From Streptomyces atroolivaceus (GTDB lineage: Bacteria; Actinomycetota; Actinomycetes; Streptomycetales; Streptomycetaceae), in NCBI RefSeq assembly GCF_000717025.1, contig NZ_JNXG01000004.1, forward strand, positions 1 to 64,000: DNA of 64,000 bases, given 5' to 3'. Made by a program: the position numbers and the translations under genes. The notes below the pieces were generated by a model. That model did not search any database and was not told the DNA's origin. It saw only the letters and a program-made list of their open reading frames with translations. Shown one piece after another: positions 1-10,047 of the stretch (the first letter of the stretch is position 1; every line of letters starts with the position of its first letter).

Positions 1-130
1 GGCGGGGGAGGGTGGAGCGGGGCAAGGCAGGGGTAGGGCAGGGGAGGGCAAGGCAGGGGAGGGTAAGGCGGGGGAAAGCGGGGCGCGGTGAGGCAGGGGA
101 GGGTAAAGCGAGAAAAAGCGGGAGAAGCGG
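1..130 (+). repeat. Purine-rich G-run tandem repeat
   Basis: The first 130 bases are almost all purine on the plus strand and are built from imperfect copies of a unit like ggcaggggagggtaa (copies near 36, 51 and 92), with many runs of three to five G. No convincing protein is encoded although frames are open because stops are rare. The strand asymmetry gives G-quadruplex or triplex potential. The element begins at or before the window edge, so its full length is unknown. Confidence 0.75.
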
Positions 131-211
131 CACTCGTCGTCAACTGTCCCGAACGGTGCTCGCGGGCCAATTTGTATCAAGCACGAACCTGCGACGGAAA
201 GTCGGCTCGAT

Positions 212-225
212 GTGATCTGGGTCAC
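212..225 (+). promoter_or_regulatory. GTGA-N6-TCAC palindromic site
   Basis: The sequence GTGATCTGGGTCAC is an inverted repeat that fits the Streptomyces Crp consensus GTG-N6-GNCAC and also resembles a BldD half-site pair. It lies about 160 bases before the sugar-kinase start. Two CAGATCT copies follow at 341-347 and 357-363. Binding by a named regulator is inference. Confidence 0.35.
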
Positions 226-383
226 ACCAAGGTTTATGCGTTTCCGCGCCGGGTAGCAACGCATGTTTATGCAGGTCGGGGTGAGTGCGCGCGACTCGGC
301 GCGGGCTCTGCGGATGGGGAAGCCGATCCGGCACACTGGCCAGATCTCGCACTGTTCAGATCTGCCACGCCGGGGAGCGCACG

Positions 384-1487
384 GTGAGCACAGCTAATCC
401 AGGCATCGACCCGCTGCTCGGGCTGCGCGTCCCGCAGGACCCGGCCTGCGACGTCTTCCTGACCGGCACGGTCTTCCTGGACATCATCTTCACCGGCCTG
501 GACAGCGCACCGGTGCGCGGGACCGAGTCCTGGGCCCGGGGGATGGGCTCCAGCCCCGGAGGCGTCGCCAACATGGCGACCGCACTCGCCCGCCTCGGCC
601 TGCGCACCTCGCTGGCCGCCGCGTTCGGTGACGACCACTACGGCGAGTACTGCTGGGACGCTCTCGAACAGGGCGAGGGCATCGACCTCGCCATGTCGCA
701 CACGGTCCCCGGCTGGCACTCGCCCGTCACCGTCTCCATGGCGTACGAGGGCGAGCGCACGATGGTCTCGCACGGTCACGAGGCGCCGGCCCCCGACGCG
801 TCCGCGATGCCCGGCCGTACGTTCCCGCACTGCCCCCCGCGCGCCCGTGCCGCCGTCGCCTCGCTGACCCCCGGCCGCAGCGAGCCCTGGGTGGCGGGGG
901 CCGCCAGGAACGGCGCCATGGTCTTCGCCGACGTCGGCTGGGACGAGACCGGCCGCTGGGACCTGGACGCCCTGCCCGACCTCGGGCACTGCCTGGCCTT
1001 CCTGCCCAACGCCGAGGAGGCGATGCGCTACACCCGCACCGACTGCCCGCGCGCCGCCGCCCACGCCCTGGCCGAACGGGTGCCCCTCGCCGTGGTCACC
1101 CTGGGGGCGGAGGGCGCCTATGCGGTGGACCGGGCGACCGGGACGGCCGCCGAGGTGCCCGCCATCGAGGTCGAGGCCCTGGACCCCACCGGGGCGGGCG
1201 ACGTCTTCGTCGCCGGGTTCGTCACGGGCACGCTGGCGGGCTGGCCCCTCGCCGACCGTCTCGCCTTCGCCGGGCTGACGGCTGCCCTCTCGGTCCAGGA
1301 GTTCGGCGGCTCACTGTCCGCACCCGGATGGGCGGAGATCGGCGGCTGGTGGCAACAGGTACGCACCACCGCCGGCCAGGACCCGGCGGCGCTCGAGCGC
1401 TACGCCTTCCTGGAGGAGCTCCTGCCCGCCACGAGCAGGGCGTGGCCGCTGCGCCGCGCCGTCCCGACCATCGGCTTCCGGCAGTGA
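384..1487 (+). CDS. PfkB/ribokinase-family carbohydrate kinase
   Basis: Predicted cytoplasmic sugar kinase of 367 residues, within the usual range for the family. The PfkB signature is clear near the C-terminus: DPTGAGDVFVAGF carries the catalytic Asp and the anion-hole GAGD. The N-terminal glycine-rich substrate signature is seen as GSSPGGVANMA, and a central VTLGAEGAYAV matches the nucleotide-binding strand. The GTG at 384 was chosen because GGGGAG precedes it at proper spacing; the frame stays open further upstream without a good ribosome site. It stands alone, followed by the phoH operon on the same strand. Substrate (ribose, fructose, adenosine or other) cannot be told from sequence by eye. 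Confidence 0.85.
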   Translation: MSTANPGIDPLLGLRVPQDPACDVFLTGTVFLDIIFTGLDSAPVRGTESWARGMGSSPGGVANMATALARLGLRTSLAAAFGDDHYGEYCWDALEQGEGIDLAMSHTVPGWHSPVTVSMAYEGERTMVSHGHEAPAPDASAMPGRTFPHCPPRARAAVASLTPGRSEPWVAGAARNGAMVFADVGWDETGRWDLDALPDLGHCLAFLPNAEEAMRYTRTDCPRAAAHALAERVPLAVVTLGAEGAYAVDRATGTAAEVPAIEVEALDPTGAGDVFVAGFVTGTLAGWPLADRLAFAGLTAALSVQEFGGSLSAPGWAEIGGWWQQVRTTAGQDPAALERYAFLEELLPATSRAWPLRRAVPTIGFRQ

Positions 1488-1614
1488 AGGGCTGATGATC
1501 ACCGGGTAAAACCTCTCGGCGTTGTCGGCCCGGAGTCGTACGCTGGTAGTCCAGAGGCAGTCGAGCAGCGACGGCCCTGCAACGGGAGGTATGCGCAGGC
1601 CCGAGGGCCGGCCC

Positions 1615-2637
1615 ATGACTCAGTCACCTACACAGCCGCAGGCGCGTGCCCAGATCAGCATTCCGGCCGCACACCCCATGGTGATGCTCCTGGGATCGGG
1701 CGATTCGCTGCTGCGCGTGATCGAAACGGCGTTCCCGGCCGTCGACATCCATGTCCGGGGCAACGAGATAAGCGCGACTGGAAGTGCGGCGGACGTCGCC
1801 CTGATCCAGCGCCTGTTCGACGAGATGGTGCTGGTGCTCCGCACCGGGCTGCCGATGACGGAGGACGCTGTGGAACGCTCGATCGCCATGCTCAGGGCGA
1901 GCGGGAACGGCAACGGGGAGGGCGCGGAGACCCCCGCGGAGGTGCTCACCCAGAACATCCTCTCCAGCCGTGGCCGCACGATCCGCCCCAAGACGCTCAA
2001 CCAGAAGCGGTACGTCGACGCGATCGACAAGCACACCATCGTCTTCGGTATCGGCCCGGCGGGCACCGGCAAGACCTATCTCGCCATGGCGAAGGCGGTC
2101 CAGGCCCTGCAGTCCAAGCAGGTCAGCCGGATCATCCTCACGAGGCCCGCCGTCGAGGCGGGGGAGCGGCTCGGCTTCCTCCCCGGCACCCTCTTCGACA
2201 AGATCGACCCGTATCTGCGTCCGCTCTACGACGCCCTGCACGACATGCTCGACCCCGACACGATCCCCCGGCTCATGGCGGCGGGCACGATCGAGGTCGC
2301 GCCGCTCGCGTACATGCGGGGACGGACGCTGAACGACGCCTTCATCATCCTCGACGAGGCGCAGAACACCAGTGCCGAGCAGATGAAGATGTTCCTCACC
2401 CGCCTCGGCTTCGACTCGAAGATCGTCGTCACCGGTGACATCACCCAGGTGGACCTGCCGAACGGCACGAAGAGCGGTCTCCGTCAGGTCCAGGAGATCC
2501 TGGACGGGGTCGAGGACGTGCACTTCTCCCGGCTCACCTCCCAGGATGTCGTCCGGCACAAGCTCGTCGGCCGTATCGTCGACGCGTACGAGAAGTACGA
2601 CAACACAGACGGCAGCAACAGCCGCAACGGGAAGTAG
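1615..2637 (+). CDS. phoH: PhoH family ATPase (PhoH-like protein)
   Basis: Cytoplasmic P-loop protein of 340 residues. Walker A is [11 protein letters not shown] and Walker B is FIILDEAQN, both typical of PhoH/PhoL, which has been linked to RNA metabolism. A KH-like N-terminal region (residues about 20-90) precedes the ATPase domain. It opens a compact run with ybeY (12-base gap) and the CorC-like gene, the usual arrangement of phoH next to ybeY in many bacteria. GAGGG at 1602-1606 supports the ATG at 1615; an in-frame ATG at 1591 sits only one base after GGGAGG, too close to serve it. A -10-like TACGCT at 1539-1544 could start the operon mRNA. Confidence 0.93.
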   Translation: MTQSPTQPQARAQISIPAAHPMVMLLGSGDSLLRVIETAFPAVDIHVRGNEISATGSAADVALIQRLFDEMVLVLRTGLPMTEDAVERSIAMLRASGNGNGEGAETPAEVLTQNILSSRGRTIRPKTLNQKRYVDAIDKHTIVFGIGPAGTGKTYLAMAKAVQALQSKQVSRIILTRPAVEAGERLGFLPGTLFDKIDPYLRPLYDALHDMLDPDTIPRLMAAGTIEVAPLAYMRGRTLNDAFIILDEAQNTSAEQMKMFLTRLGFDSKIVVTGDITQVDLPNGTKSGLRQVQEILDGVEDVHFSRLTSQDVVRHKLVGRIVDAYEKYDNTDGSNSRNGK

Positions 2638-2649
2638 TCGCAGCGCACC

Positions 2650-3147
2650 ATGTCGATCGACGTCAACAACGAGTCCGGGACCGAGGTCGACGAGCAGGCG
2701 ATCCTCGACATCGCCCGCTACGCCCTCGCCCGGATGCGGATCCACCCGCTGTCCGAACTCTCGGTGATCGTGGTGGACACCGCCGCCATGGAGCAGCTCC
2801 ACATCCAGTGGATGGACCTCCCCGGCCCGACGGATGTCATGTCCTTCCCGATGGACGAGCTCCGTCCCCCGGCCAAGGACGACGCGGAGCCCCCGCAGGG
2901 GCTCCTCGGTGACATCGTGCTCTGCCCGGAGGTCGCGAAGAAGCAGGGCGAGGACGCGGAGACCCAGCACTCCATGGACGAGGAACTGCAGCTCCTCACG
3001 GTCCACGGAGTGCTGCACCTCCTCGGCTACGACCATGAGGAGCCGGACGAGAAGGCCGAGATGTTCGGCCTCCAGGCGGCCATCGTCGACGGCTGGCGCG
3101 GTGAGCACGGGCTGACCGGGCCGTCCCCCGCCCCCACCGTCTCGTGA
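2650..3147 (+). CDS. ybeY: Endoribonuclease YbeY, rRNA maturation factor
   Basis: Single-strand endoribonuclease acting in 16S rRNA 3' maturation and ribosome quality control. The 165-residue protein carries the zinc-binding signature [11 protein letters not shown] (three His spaced HxxxHxxxxxH) near residue 120. The conserved DVMSFPMDE stretch lies around residue 60. Length is usual for the family. It starts 12 bases after phoH and its stop overlaps the next start in GTGA, so phoH, ybeY and the CorC-like gene are probably translated from one mRNA. Confidence 0.95.
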   Translation: MSIDVNNESGTEVDEQAILDIARYALARMRIHPLSELSVIVVDTAAMEQLHIQWMDLPGPTDVMSFPMDELRPPAKDDAEPPQGLLGDIVLCPEVAKKQGEDAETQHSMDEELQLLTVHGVLHLLGYDHEEPDEKAEMFGLQAAIVDGWRGEHGLTGPSPAPTVS

Positions 3148-4427
3148 GCGTCCCCCTGATCTCCGGCGCCGTCCTGCTGATCGTCGTCGGCTGGCTCGCG
3201 GCCTGCGCCGAGGCCGGGATCGCGCGCACGTCGAGCTTCCGCGCGGCCGAGGCCGTGCGGGCGGGGCGCCGCGGCAGCGCCAAGCTGGAACAGGTCGCGG
3301 CCGACCCCACCCGCTATCTCAACGTGGCGCTGCTCGTCCGCGTGGCGTGCGAGATGTCGGCCGGCGTGCTCGTCACGTACGCCTGCCTCAAGGAGCTGCA
3401 GGAGACCTGGCAGGCGCTGGCCCTCGCCATGGGGGTCATGGTCCTCGTCAGTTACGTCGCCATCGGGGTCTCGCCGCGCACCATCGGCCGTCAGCACCCG
3501 CTGAACACCGCCACGGCCGCGGCGTACGTCCTGCTGCCGCTGGCCAGGATCATGGGGCCGGTCCCGCAGCTGCTGATCCTCCTCGGCAACGCGCTGACCC
3601 CGGGCAAGGGCTTCCGCAAGGGACCCTTCGCCAGTGAGGCCGAGCTGCGGGCGATGGTCGACCTCGCCGAGCAGGAGTCGCTCATCGAGGACGAGGAACG
3701 CCGCATGGTGCACTCGGTCTTCGAGCTCGGCGACACCCTCGTGCGCGAGGTCATGGTCCCCCGCACCGACCTGGTCTGCATCGAGCGGTACAAGACGGTC
3801 CGTCAGGCACTGACCCTCGCGCTGCGCTCCGGCTTCTCGCGGATCCCGGTCACCGGGGAGAACGAGGACGACATCGTCGGGATCGTCTACCTCAAGGACC
3901 TGGTCCGCAAGACGCACATCAACAGGGACGCGGAGGCGGACCTGGTCTCCACGGCCATGCGCCCCGCCGCGTTCGTCCCCGACACCAAGAACGCCGGTGA
4001 CCTGCTGCGCGAGATGCAGCAGGACCGCAGCCACGTCGCCGTCGTCATCGACGAGTACGGCGGCACAGCCGGCATCGTCACCATCGAGGACATCCTCGAG
4101 GAGATCGTCGGCGAGATCACCGACGAGTACGACCGCGAACTCCCGCCGGTCCAGGAGCTGGAGAACGGCTGCTTCAGGGTGACCGCGCGGCTCGACATCG
4201 GCGACCTCGGGGAGCTGTTCGGCCTCGACGCGTACGACGACGAGGACGTGGAAACGGTCGGCGGACTGCTGGCGAAGGCGCTCGGCCGGGTCCCGATCTC
4301 CGGAGCATCCTCCCTCGTCGACCTCCCCGACGGGCGCAAGCTCCGTCTCACCGCGGAGTCCCCGGCGGGCCGCAGGAACAAGATCGTCACGGTGCTGGTG
4401 GAACCGGAGGGAGTGGAGTCGGCATGA
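3144..4427 (+). CDS. Hemolysin-C/CNNM-type membrane protein with CBS pair
   Basis: Membrane protein of 427 residues with three parts: an N-terminal DUF21/CNNM domain with about three or four hydrophobic spans (first at residues 3-25), a CBS-domain pair ([14 protein letters not shown] around 190 and [29 protein letters not shown] around 290-320), and a C-terminal CorC/HlyC transporter-associated domain. Family members act in magnesium or cobalt efflux or resistance. GTG start overlaps ybeY by four bases and its stop overlaps the next start in ATGA. The hemolysin name is historical and does not imply a toxin. Confidence 0.9.
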   Translation: MSVPLISGAVLLIVVGWLAACAEAGIARTSSFRAAEAVRAGRRGSAKLEQVAADPTRYLNVALLVRVACEMSAGVLVTYACLKELQETWQALALAMGVMVLVSYVAIGVSPRTIGRQHPLNTATAAAYVLLPLARIMGPVPQLLILLGNALTPGKGFRKGPFASEAELRAMVDLAEQESLIEDEERRMVHSVFELGDTLVREVMVPRTDLVCIERYKTVRQALTLALRSGFSRIPVTGENEDDIVGIVYLKDLVRKTHINRDAEADLVSTAMRPAAFVPDTKNAGDLLREMQQDRSHVAVVIDEYGGTAGIVTIEDILEEIVGEITDEYDRELPPVQELENGCFRVTARLDIGDLGELFGLDAYDDEDVETVGGLLAKALGRVPISGASSLVDLPDGRKLRLTAESPAGRRNKIVTVLVEPEGVESA

Positions 4428-4777
4428 CTCCCCAGGAACTGCGCGCGTTCTGCCTGGAGTTCAACGCGAGCGCGGAGGAGTTCCCCTTCGGGCCCGAGGC
4501 CTCGGTCTTCAAGGTCCTGGGGAAGATGTTCGCCCTCAGTGTGCTCGACGCGCGGCCGCTGACGGTGAGCCTCAAGTGCGACCCGGACGAGGCGTTGCGG
4601 CTGCGCAAGGAGTACACAGCGGTCGTACCCGGCTGGCACCTGAACAAGCGGCACTGGAACACCGTGACGGTCTCCGGTCTCCCGGACCGGATGGTCCGGG
4701 AGCTGGTGGAGGACAGCTACGACCTGGTGGTCGCCGGGCTCCCCAAGGCGGAACGGCTGCGCCTCGACCGGCCGTAG
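4424..4777 (+). CDS. MmcQ/YjbR-family DNA-binding-like protein
   Basis: A 117-residue cytoplasmic protein matching the MmcQ/YjbR fold (CyaY-like). Typical features are the N-terminal E-F-N-A-S-A-E-E-F-PFG region, LSVLDARPLTVSLKCDPDEALRLR in the middle, and WHLNKRHWNTV followed by a C-terminal helix with SYDLVVAGLPK. Length is normal. ATGA overlap with the CorC-like gene makes it the last member of the phoH run. Biochemical role is not established for the family. Confidence 0.85.
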   Translation: MTPQELRAFCLEFNASAEEFPFGPEASVFKVLGKMFALSVLDARPLTVSLKCDPDEALRLRKEYTAVVPGWHLNKRHWNTVTVSGLPDRMVRELVEDSYDLVVAGLPKAERLRLDRP

Positions 4778-4895
4778 GGCCGCCCGCTGCCGACGGCCGG
4801 GCCGTGGCGCCGGGGGACTCGCCCGACGCCCGGCCCGGGGTGCCCCGGGCCGGGCCGGACGGACCCCGTTGCGAGGGGGGTGCATGTCCCCTTCG

Positions 4896-4907
4896 TATGC
4901 TCAGCAC
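4896..4907 (+). promoter_or_regulatory. Leaderless promoter -10, TATGCT
   Basis: TATGCT at 4896-4901 is followed by six bases and then ATG at 4908, so transcription would start at or next to the start codon. An alternative start at ATG 4884, four bases after GAGGGGGG, cannot be excluded. Confidence 0.45.
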
Positions 4908-5261
4908 ATGACCGACAGCACCGGCCTCGGCGCCGAGGACCGCAAGATCGTCACCCTGGCTCGCAGCGTCCGGGCCCGCAACGGAGTGCCCGAGGGCGCG
5001 GCGGTGCGGGACGAGACGGGACGTACGTATGCCGCCGGCACGGTGGCCCTGGAGTCGCTGCAGCTCAGCGCGCTGCAGACCGCCGTCGCGATGGCGGTGG
5101 CGAGCGGGGCCACGTCCCTGGAGGCGGCGGCCGTCGTCTCCGAGGCCGAAGCCGCCTCGGACGCCGACCGGGCCGCCGTCCGCGACCTGGGCGGGCCCGG
5201 TACGCCCGTGCTGCTCGCGGGCCCCGACGGGACGCTCCGGGCCACGGTCACCGCGGGCTGA
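4908..5261 (+). CDS. Small cytidine-deaminase-like protein without zinc motif
   Basis: A 117-residue protein conserved next to era in Streptomyces and commonly named cytidine deaminase. The fold-like pattern is present (RARNGVPEGAAVRDETGRTYAAGTVALESL, then LQTAVAMAVASGA), but the residues that bind catalytic zinc in real cytidine deaminases are absent: there is no HAE or CAE motif and no PCxxC. In fact the protein has no cysteine. It is therefore probably a non-catalytic relative or an enzyme of other mechanism. It sits 60 bases before era. ATG 4908 is favoured by the leaderless -10. Confidence 0.75.
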   Translation: MTDSTGLGAEDRKIVTLARSVRARNGVPEGAAVRDETGRTYAAGTVALESLQLSALQTAVAMAVASGATSLEAAAVVSEAEAASDADRAAVRDLGGPGTPVLLAGPDGTLRATVTAG

Positions 5262-5308
5262 TTCGGGTCGGCGGCGCCCTGCTGTGCAACGCCGCCGCCC
5301 GGATCGGG

Positions 5309-5321
5309 GAGAATGGGCGCC
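5309..5321 (+). promoter_or_regulatory. Leaderless promoter -10 of era, GAGAAT
   Basis: GAGAAT at 5309-5314 ends seven bases before the era ATG, with no ribosome-binding sequence between. Same arrangement as recO and dusB in this window. Confidence 0.45.
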
Positions 5322-6287
5322 ATGAGCGCTCGACCGAACACAGAAGCTGCTGCGCAGCAGGCTGAGAACACCGCCCCCCACCGGGCCGGCTTCGCCTGCT
5401 TCGTGGGCCGCCCCAACGCGGGCAAGTCCACCCTCACGAACGCTCTGGTCGGTCAGAAGGTGGCGATCACCTCCAACCGCCCCCAGACCACCAGGCACAC
5501 GGTGCGAGGGATCGTGCACCGCGACGACGCCCAGCTGATCCTGGTGGACACGCCCGGCCTTCACAAGCCGCGCACGCTGCTCGGGGAGCGGCTCAACGAC
5601 GTCGTACGGACCACCTGGGCCGAGGTCGACGTCATCGGCTTCTGCCTGCCCGCCGACCAGAAGCTCGGCCCCGGCGACAAGTTCATCATCAAGGAACTCG
5701 CCGGGATCAAGAAGACCCCGAAGATCGCGATCATCACCAAGACCGACCTGGTCGACTCCAAGGCGCTCGCCGAGCAGCTCCTGGCCGTGTCCCGCCTCGG
5801 CGAGGAGCTCGGTTTCGAGTGGGCGGAGATCATTCCGGTCTCCGCGGTCAAGGACCAGCAGGTGGGCCTGCTCGCCGACCTGATCGCTCCGCTGCTGCCC
5901 GAGAGCCCCCCGCTCTACCCGGAGGGCGACCTCACCGACGAGCCCGAGATGGTCATGGTCGCCGAGCTCATCCGCGAGGCCGCGCTGGAGGGCGTACGGG
6001 ACGAACTGCCGCACTCCATCGCGGTCGTCGTCGAGGAGATGCTGCCGCGCGAGGACCGGCCCGCGGACAAGCCGCTGCTGGACATCCACGCGAACGTCTA
6101 CATCGAGCGTCCCAGCCAGAAGGGCATCATCATCGGCCCGAAGGGGAAGCGGCTCAAGGACGTCGGCACGAAGTCGCGCAAGCACATCGAGGCCCTGCTG
6201 GGCACGCCTGTCTTCCTGGACCTGCACGTGAAGGTCGCCAAGGACTGGCAGCGGGACCCGAAGCAGCTGCGCAAGCTGGGATTCTGA
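5322..6287 (+). CDS. era: GTPase Era
   Basis: Ras-like GTPase needed for 30S assembly and 16S rRNA 3'-end binding. The 321-residue protein shows G1 GRPNAGKST, G2 region QTTRHTV, G3 DTPGLHKP, G4 TKTD and G5 VSA, followed by the C-terminal KH domain with IIIGPKGKRLKDVG. Length matches Era. ATG 5322 was chosen over an in-frame ATG at 5313 because the -10-like GAGAAT overlaps 5313. A strong hairpin follows the stop. Confidence 0.97.
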   Translation: MSARPNTEAAAQQAENTAPHRAGFACFVGRPNAGKSTLTNALVGQKVAITSNRPQTTRHTVRGIVHRDDAQLILVDTPGLHKPRTLLGERLNDVVRTTWAEVDVIGFCLPADQKLGPGDKFIIKELAGIKKTPKIAIITKTDLVDSKALAEQLLAVSRLGEELGFEWAEIIPVSAVKDQQVGLLADLIAPLLPESPPLYPEGDLTDEPEMVMVAELIREAALEGVRDELPHSIAVVVEEMLPREDRPADKPLLDIHANVYIERPSQKGIIIGPKGKRLKDVGTKSRKHIEALLGTPVFLDLHVKVAKDWQRDPKQLRKLGF

Positions 6288-6297
6288 GCAGGTCTTC

Positions 6298-6330
6298 CGG
6301 CCCCGGACGCCCCACGGGCGGCCGGGGCCG
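6298..6330 (+). terminator. Hairpin between era and convergent inhibitor gene
   Basis: Outer arms 6298-6306 and 6322-6330 pair perfectly over nine bases and an inner stem CGCCC/GGGCG (6308-6312 with 6316-6320) closes on loop CAC. It lies between the convergent stops of era and the emfourin-like gene and can serve both strands. Confidence 0.7.
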
Positions 6331-6333
6331 TGC

Positions 6334-6600
6334 CTACGCGCCTTCTTTCAGCACCCGGGAGATCAGCGTCCGCTGGGCCTCGGACAGTCGCGGGTCCGCG
6401 CACTCGACCGTCCGGTCACCCACCGTGATCCGGTAGCGGAAACCGTCCGGCACCCCTGCGGGCGGGCCGTCCCGGCCGGTGGCGAGCGCTGCCTCGGCCA
6501 GCGCTTCCCACCCGGCGGCGTCGGGCCGCCCCGAGGTCTCGACCTCGCCGTGCCGTGCGATGCCGGCGAACCCGCCGGTCCGGCTCACCTGAATGCGCAT
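6334..6600 (-). CDS. Emfourin-like M4 protease inhibitor
   Basis: An 88-residue cytoplasmic protein with the pattern of emfourin, the protealysin inhibitor: starts MRIQVSRTGGFAGI, has a central W and hydrophobic helix, then DGFRYRITVGDR and LSEAQRTLISRVL at the end. It follows the M4 metallopeptidase gene by 54 bases on the same strand, exactly the protealysin-emfourin gene pair known from Serratia and actinobacteria. Expected role is slow tight-binding inhibition of the neighbouring intracellular protease. Assignment rests on sequence pattern plus context. Confidence 0.8.
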   Translation of the reverse strand: MRIQVSRTGGFAGIARHGEVETSGRPDAAGWEALAEAALATGRDGPPAGVPDGFRYRITVGDRTVECADPRLSEAQRTLISRVLKEGA

Positions 6601-6654
6601 GCGTACTGGCTCCTGACTGACCCCGCCCGGACGGCCCCGCGTCTACCTACCCGG

Positions 6655-7731
6655 TCACCGGGTCGGCACGCCCACCTCCGACCACGCCTTCAGTACCGCC
6701 TCGGCCTCGTCACCCTCCCCGAACCTGTGCTGCGCCGCCGCGACGGTCAGCTTGGCGAAGTCCCTGAAGGACGCGTCCTGGGCCAGTTCGCCGCCGGTCA
6801 GCACGTCGAACCAGATCCGGCCGGCCCGCTCCCACGCGTTGCCGCCGAGCGCGGTGGCCAGCAGGTGGAAGGCGCGGTTCGGGATGCCGGAGTTGATGTG
6901 GACCCCGCCGTTGTCCTCGTCCGTCTCGACGTAGTCGTCCATCGACGCGGGCTGCGGGTCCTTGCCGAGCACATCGTCGTCGTACGCCGTCCCCGGGGCC
7001 TTCATCGAGCGCAGCGCGACGCCGTCGACCCGGGGGGCGAGCAGTCCCGCTCCGATCAGCCAGTCGCCCTGTTCCGCACTCTGGCCCAGTGAGTACTGCT
7101 TGACCAGGGAGCCGAAGACGTCCGACACGGACTCGTTGAGCGCGCCCGACTGGCCCTCGTACGTCAGGTTGGCCGTGTACTGGGTGAGACCGTGCGCCAG
7201 TTCGTGGGCGATCACGTCGATGGCGAGGGTGAAGTCGAGGAAGATCTCCCCGTCGCCGTCCCCGAAGACCATCTGCTCCCCGTCGAAGAACGCGTTGTTG
7301 TACTTCTCGTCGTAGTGCACGGAGCCGATGAGCGGCAGCCCCTTGCCGTCGATCGAGCTGCGGCCGTACTCGTTGAGCAGCAGGTCGAAGGTGGCGCCGA
7401 GTCCCGCGTACGCGCGGTTGACGCCGGCGTCCCCGGTGGGTTCGTCGCCCTCGTCACGGACCTTGACGCCCGGCAGGTCCGTGCCGTGGCGGCAGTCGTA
7501 CAGGGTGCGGTGGGGCTTGGTGGGGACCGGGGCGGAGGTGCGGGTGGCCCGGGGGGTCCGGGCCAGCGCGGTCACCCGCCGGTGGTGACGCCGGGCCCCG
7601 TCGGCCTCCAGGGTGCGCCGTGCGGGATCTGCCAGGAGCGGGTCGTCGGCCTGGGACAGCTTGTCGAGGACGTGGGGCGGCACGATGGTGCAGAAGACGG
7701 GCTGGAACCCGTTGTTCGGTCGAGGCTGCAT
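6655..7731 (-). CDS. Protealysin-like M4 metallopeptidase
   Basis: Zinc metalloprotease of the thermolysin family, 358 residues. The zinc site is HELAHG with the downstream ALNESVSDVFG supplying the third ligand, and GGVHINSGIPN carries the catalytic-site His region. There is no signal peptide; the short N-terminus holds PPHVL, the PPL-type motif of protealysin precursors, so the enzyme is probably intracellular or exported without a Sec signal. The emfourin-like inhibitor gene follows in the same direction. CACAGT (minus strand, 7744-7739) ends seven bases before the ATG and there is no ribosome-binding site, hinting at a leaderless start. Confidence 0.93.
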   Translation of the reverse strand: MQPRPNNGFQPVFCTIVPPHVLDKLSQADDPLLADPARRTLEADGARRHHRRVTALARTPRATRTSAPVPTKPHRTLYDCRHGTDLPGVKVRDEGDEPTGDAGVNRAYAGLGATFDLLLNEYGRSSIDGKGLPLIGSVHYDEKYNNAFFDGEQMVFGDGDGEIFLDFTLAIDVIAHELAHGLTQYTANLTYEGQSGALNESVSDVFGSLVKQYSLGQSAEQGDWLIGAGLLAPRVDGVALRSMKAPGTAYDDDVLGKDPQPASMDDYVETDEDNGGVHINSGIPNRAFHLLATALGGNAWERAGRIWFDVLTGGELAQDASFRDFAKLTVAAAQHRFGEGDEAEAVLKAWSEVGVPTR

Positions 7732-7794
7732 GCAATTGACTGTGGCACTCGGTCATCGCGGTGTCACTGGTTGCGATCGCGATTGACGAAATAG

Positions 7795-7808
7795 AGTGAT
7801 GTATCACC
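7795..7808 (+). promoter_or_regulatory. BldD-like inverted repeat AGTGA-N4-TCACC
   Basis: AGTGATGTATCACC fits the BldD pattern AGTGA-Nm-TCACC. It sits between the divergent M4 protease and the leuA leader, about 65 bases upstream of the protease start and 80 bases upstream of the leader peptide. Regulator identity is inference. Confidence 0.4.
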
Positions 7809-7889
7809 GTTCTGCCTTCATGACGGCTCGATCCCGCATACTGATACGGACCGACGCACCAGGCGCCCCTCGGTTAGTGTTGCCGCATC

Positions 7890-9814
<1,925 letters not shown>

Positions 9815-9875
9815 CGCCGTCGCACGGCATTCCGGGCATACGCCCGTTACGCCGGCGAACTGCGTGACCTGAGAG

Positions 9876-9904
9876 CCCCGTTCACCCCTCGCGGGTGGGC
9901 GGGG
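9876..9904 (+). terminator. leuA terminator hairpin
   Basis: CCCCGTTCACCC (9876-9887) pairs with GGGTGGGCGGGG (9893-9904), two of the pairs being T-G wobbles, around a five-base loop. It lies 60 bases after the leuA stop. Confidence 0.55.
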
Positions 9905-9920
9905 TTCGGCCATATCCCGG

Positions 9921-9953
9921 TGTTGTGACGTCCGGGATGCTGACGTCACGACA
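9921..9953 (+). promoter_or_regulatory. Inverted repeat before TerB-like gene
   Basis: Arms GTGACGTC (9925-9932) and GACGTCAC (9942-9949) are perfect and the repeat extends to 12 bases with one mismatch. A -10-like TAACAT follows at 9964-9969. The spacing suggests an operator over the promoter of the TerB-like gene. Confidence 0.4.
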
Positions 9954-10047
9954 CACATGTGGCTAACATCACGTCCAACGCGGCAATGTTGCCCGGGGGC
10001 ACCTCCCGTGTCCGAAGGGCTACGGGGGAGTTACGGAGGTGTGCGAC

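Noticed and set aside
3144..4427. Hemolysin/toxin role for the CBS-domain membrane protein
   Set aside because: The name is historical; domain content is that of the CNNM/CorC ion-transport family.
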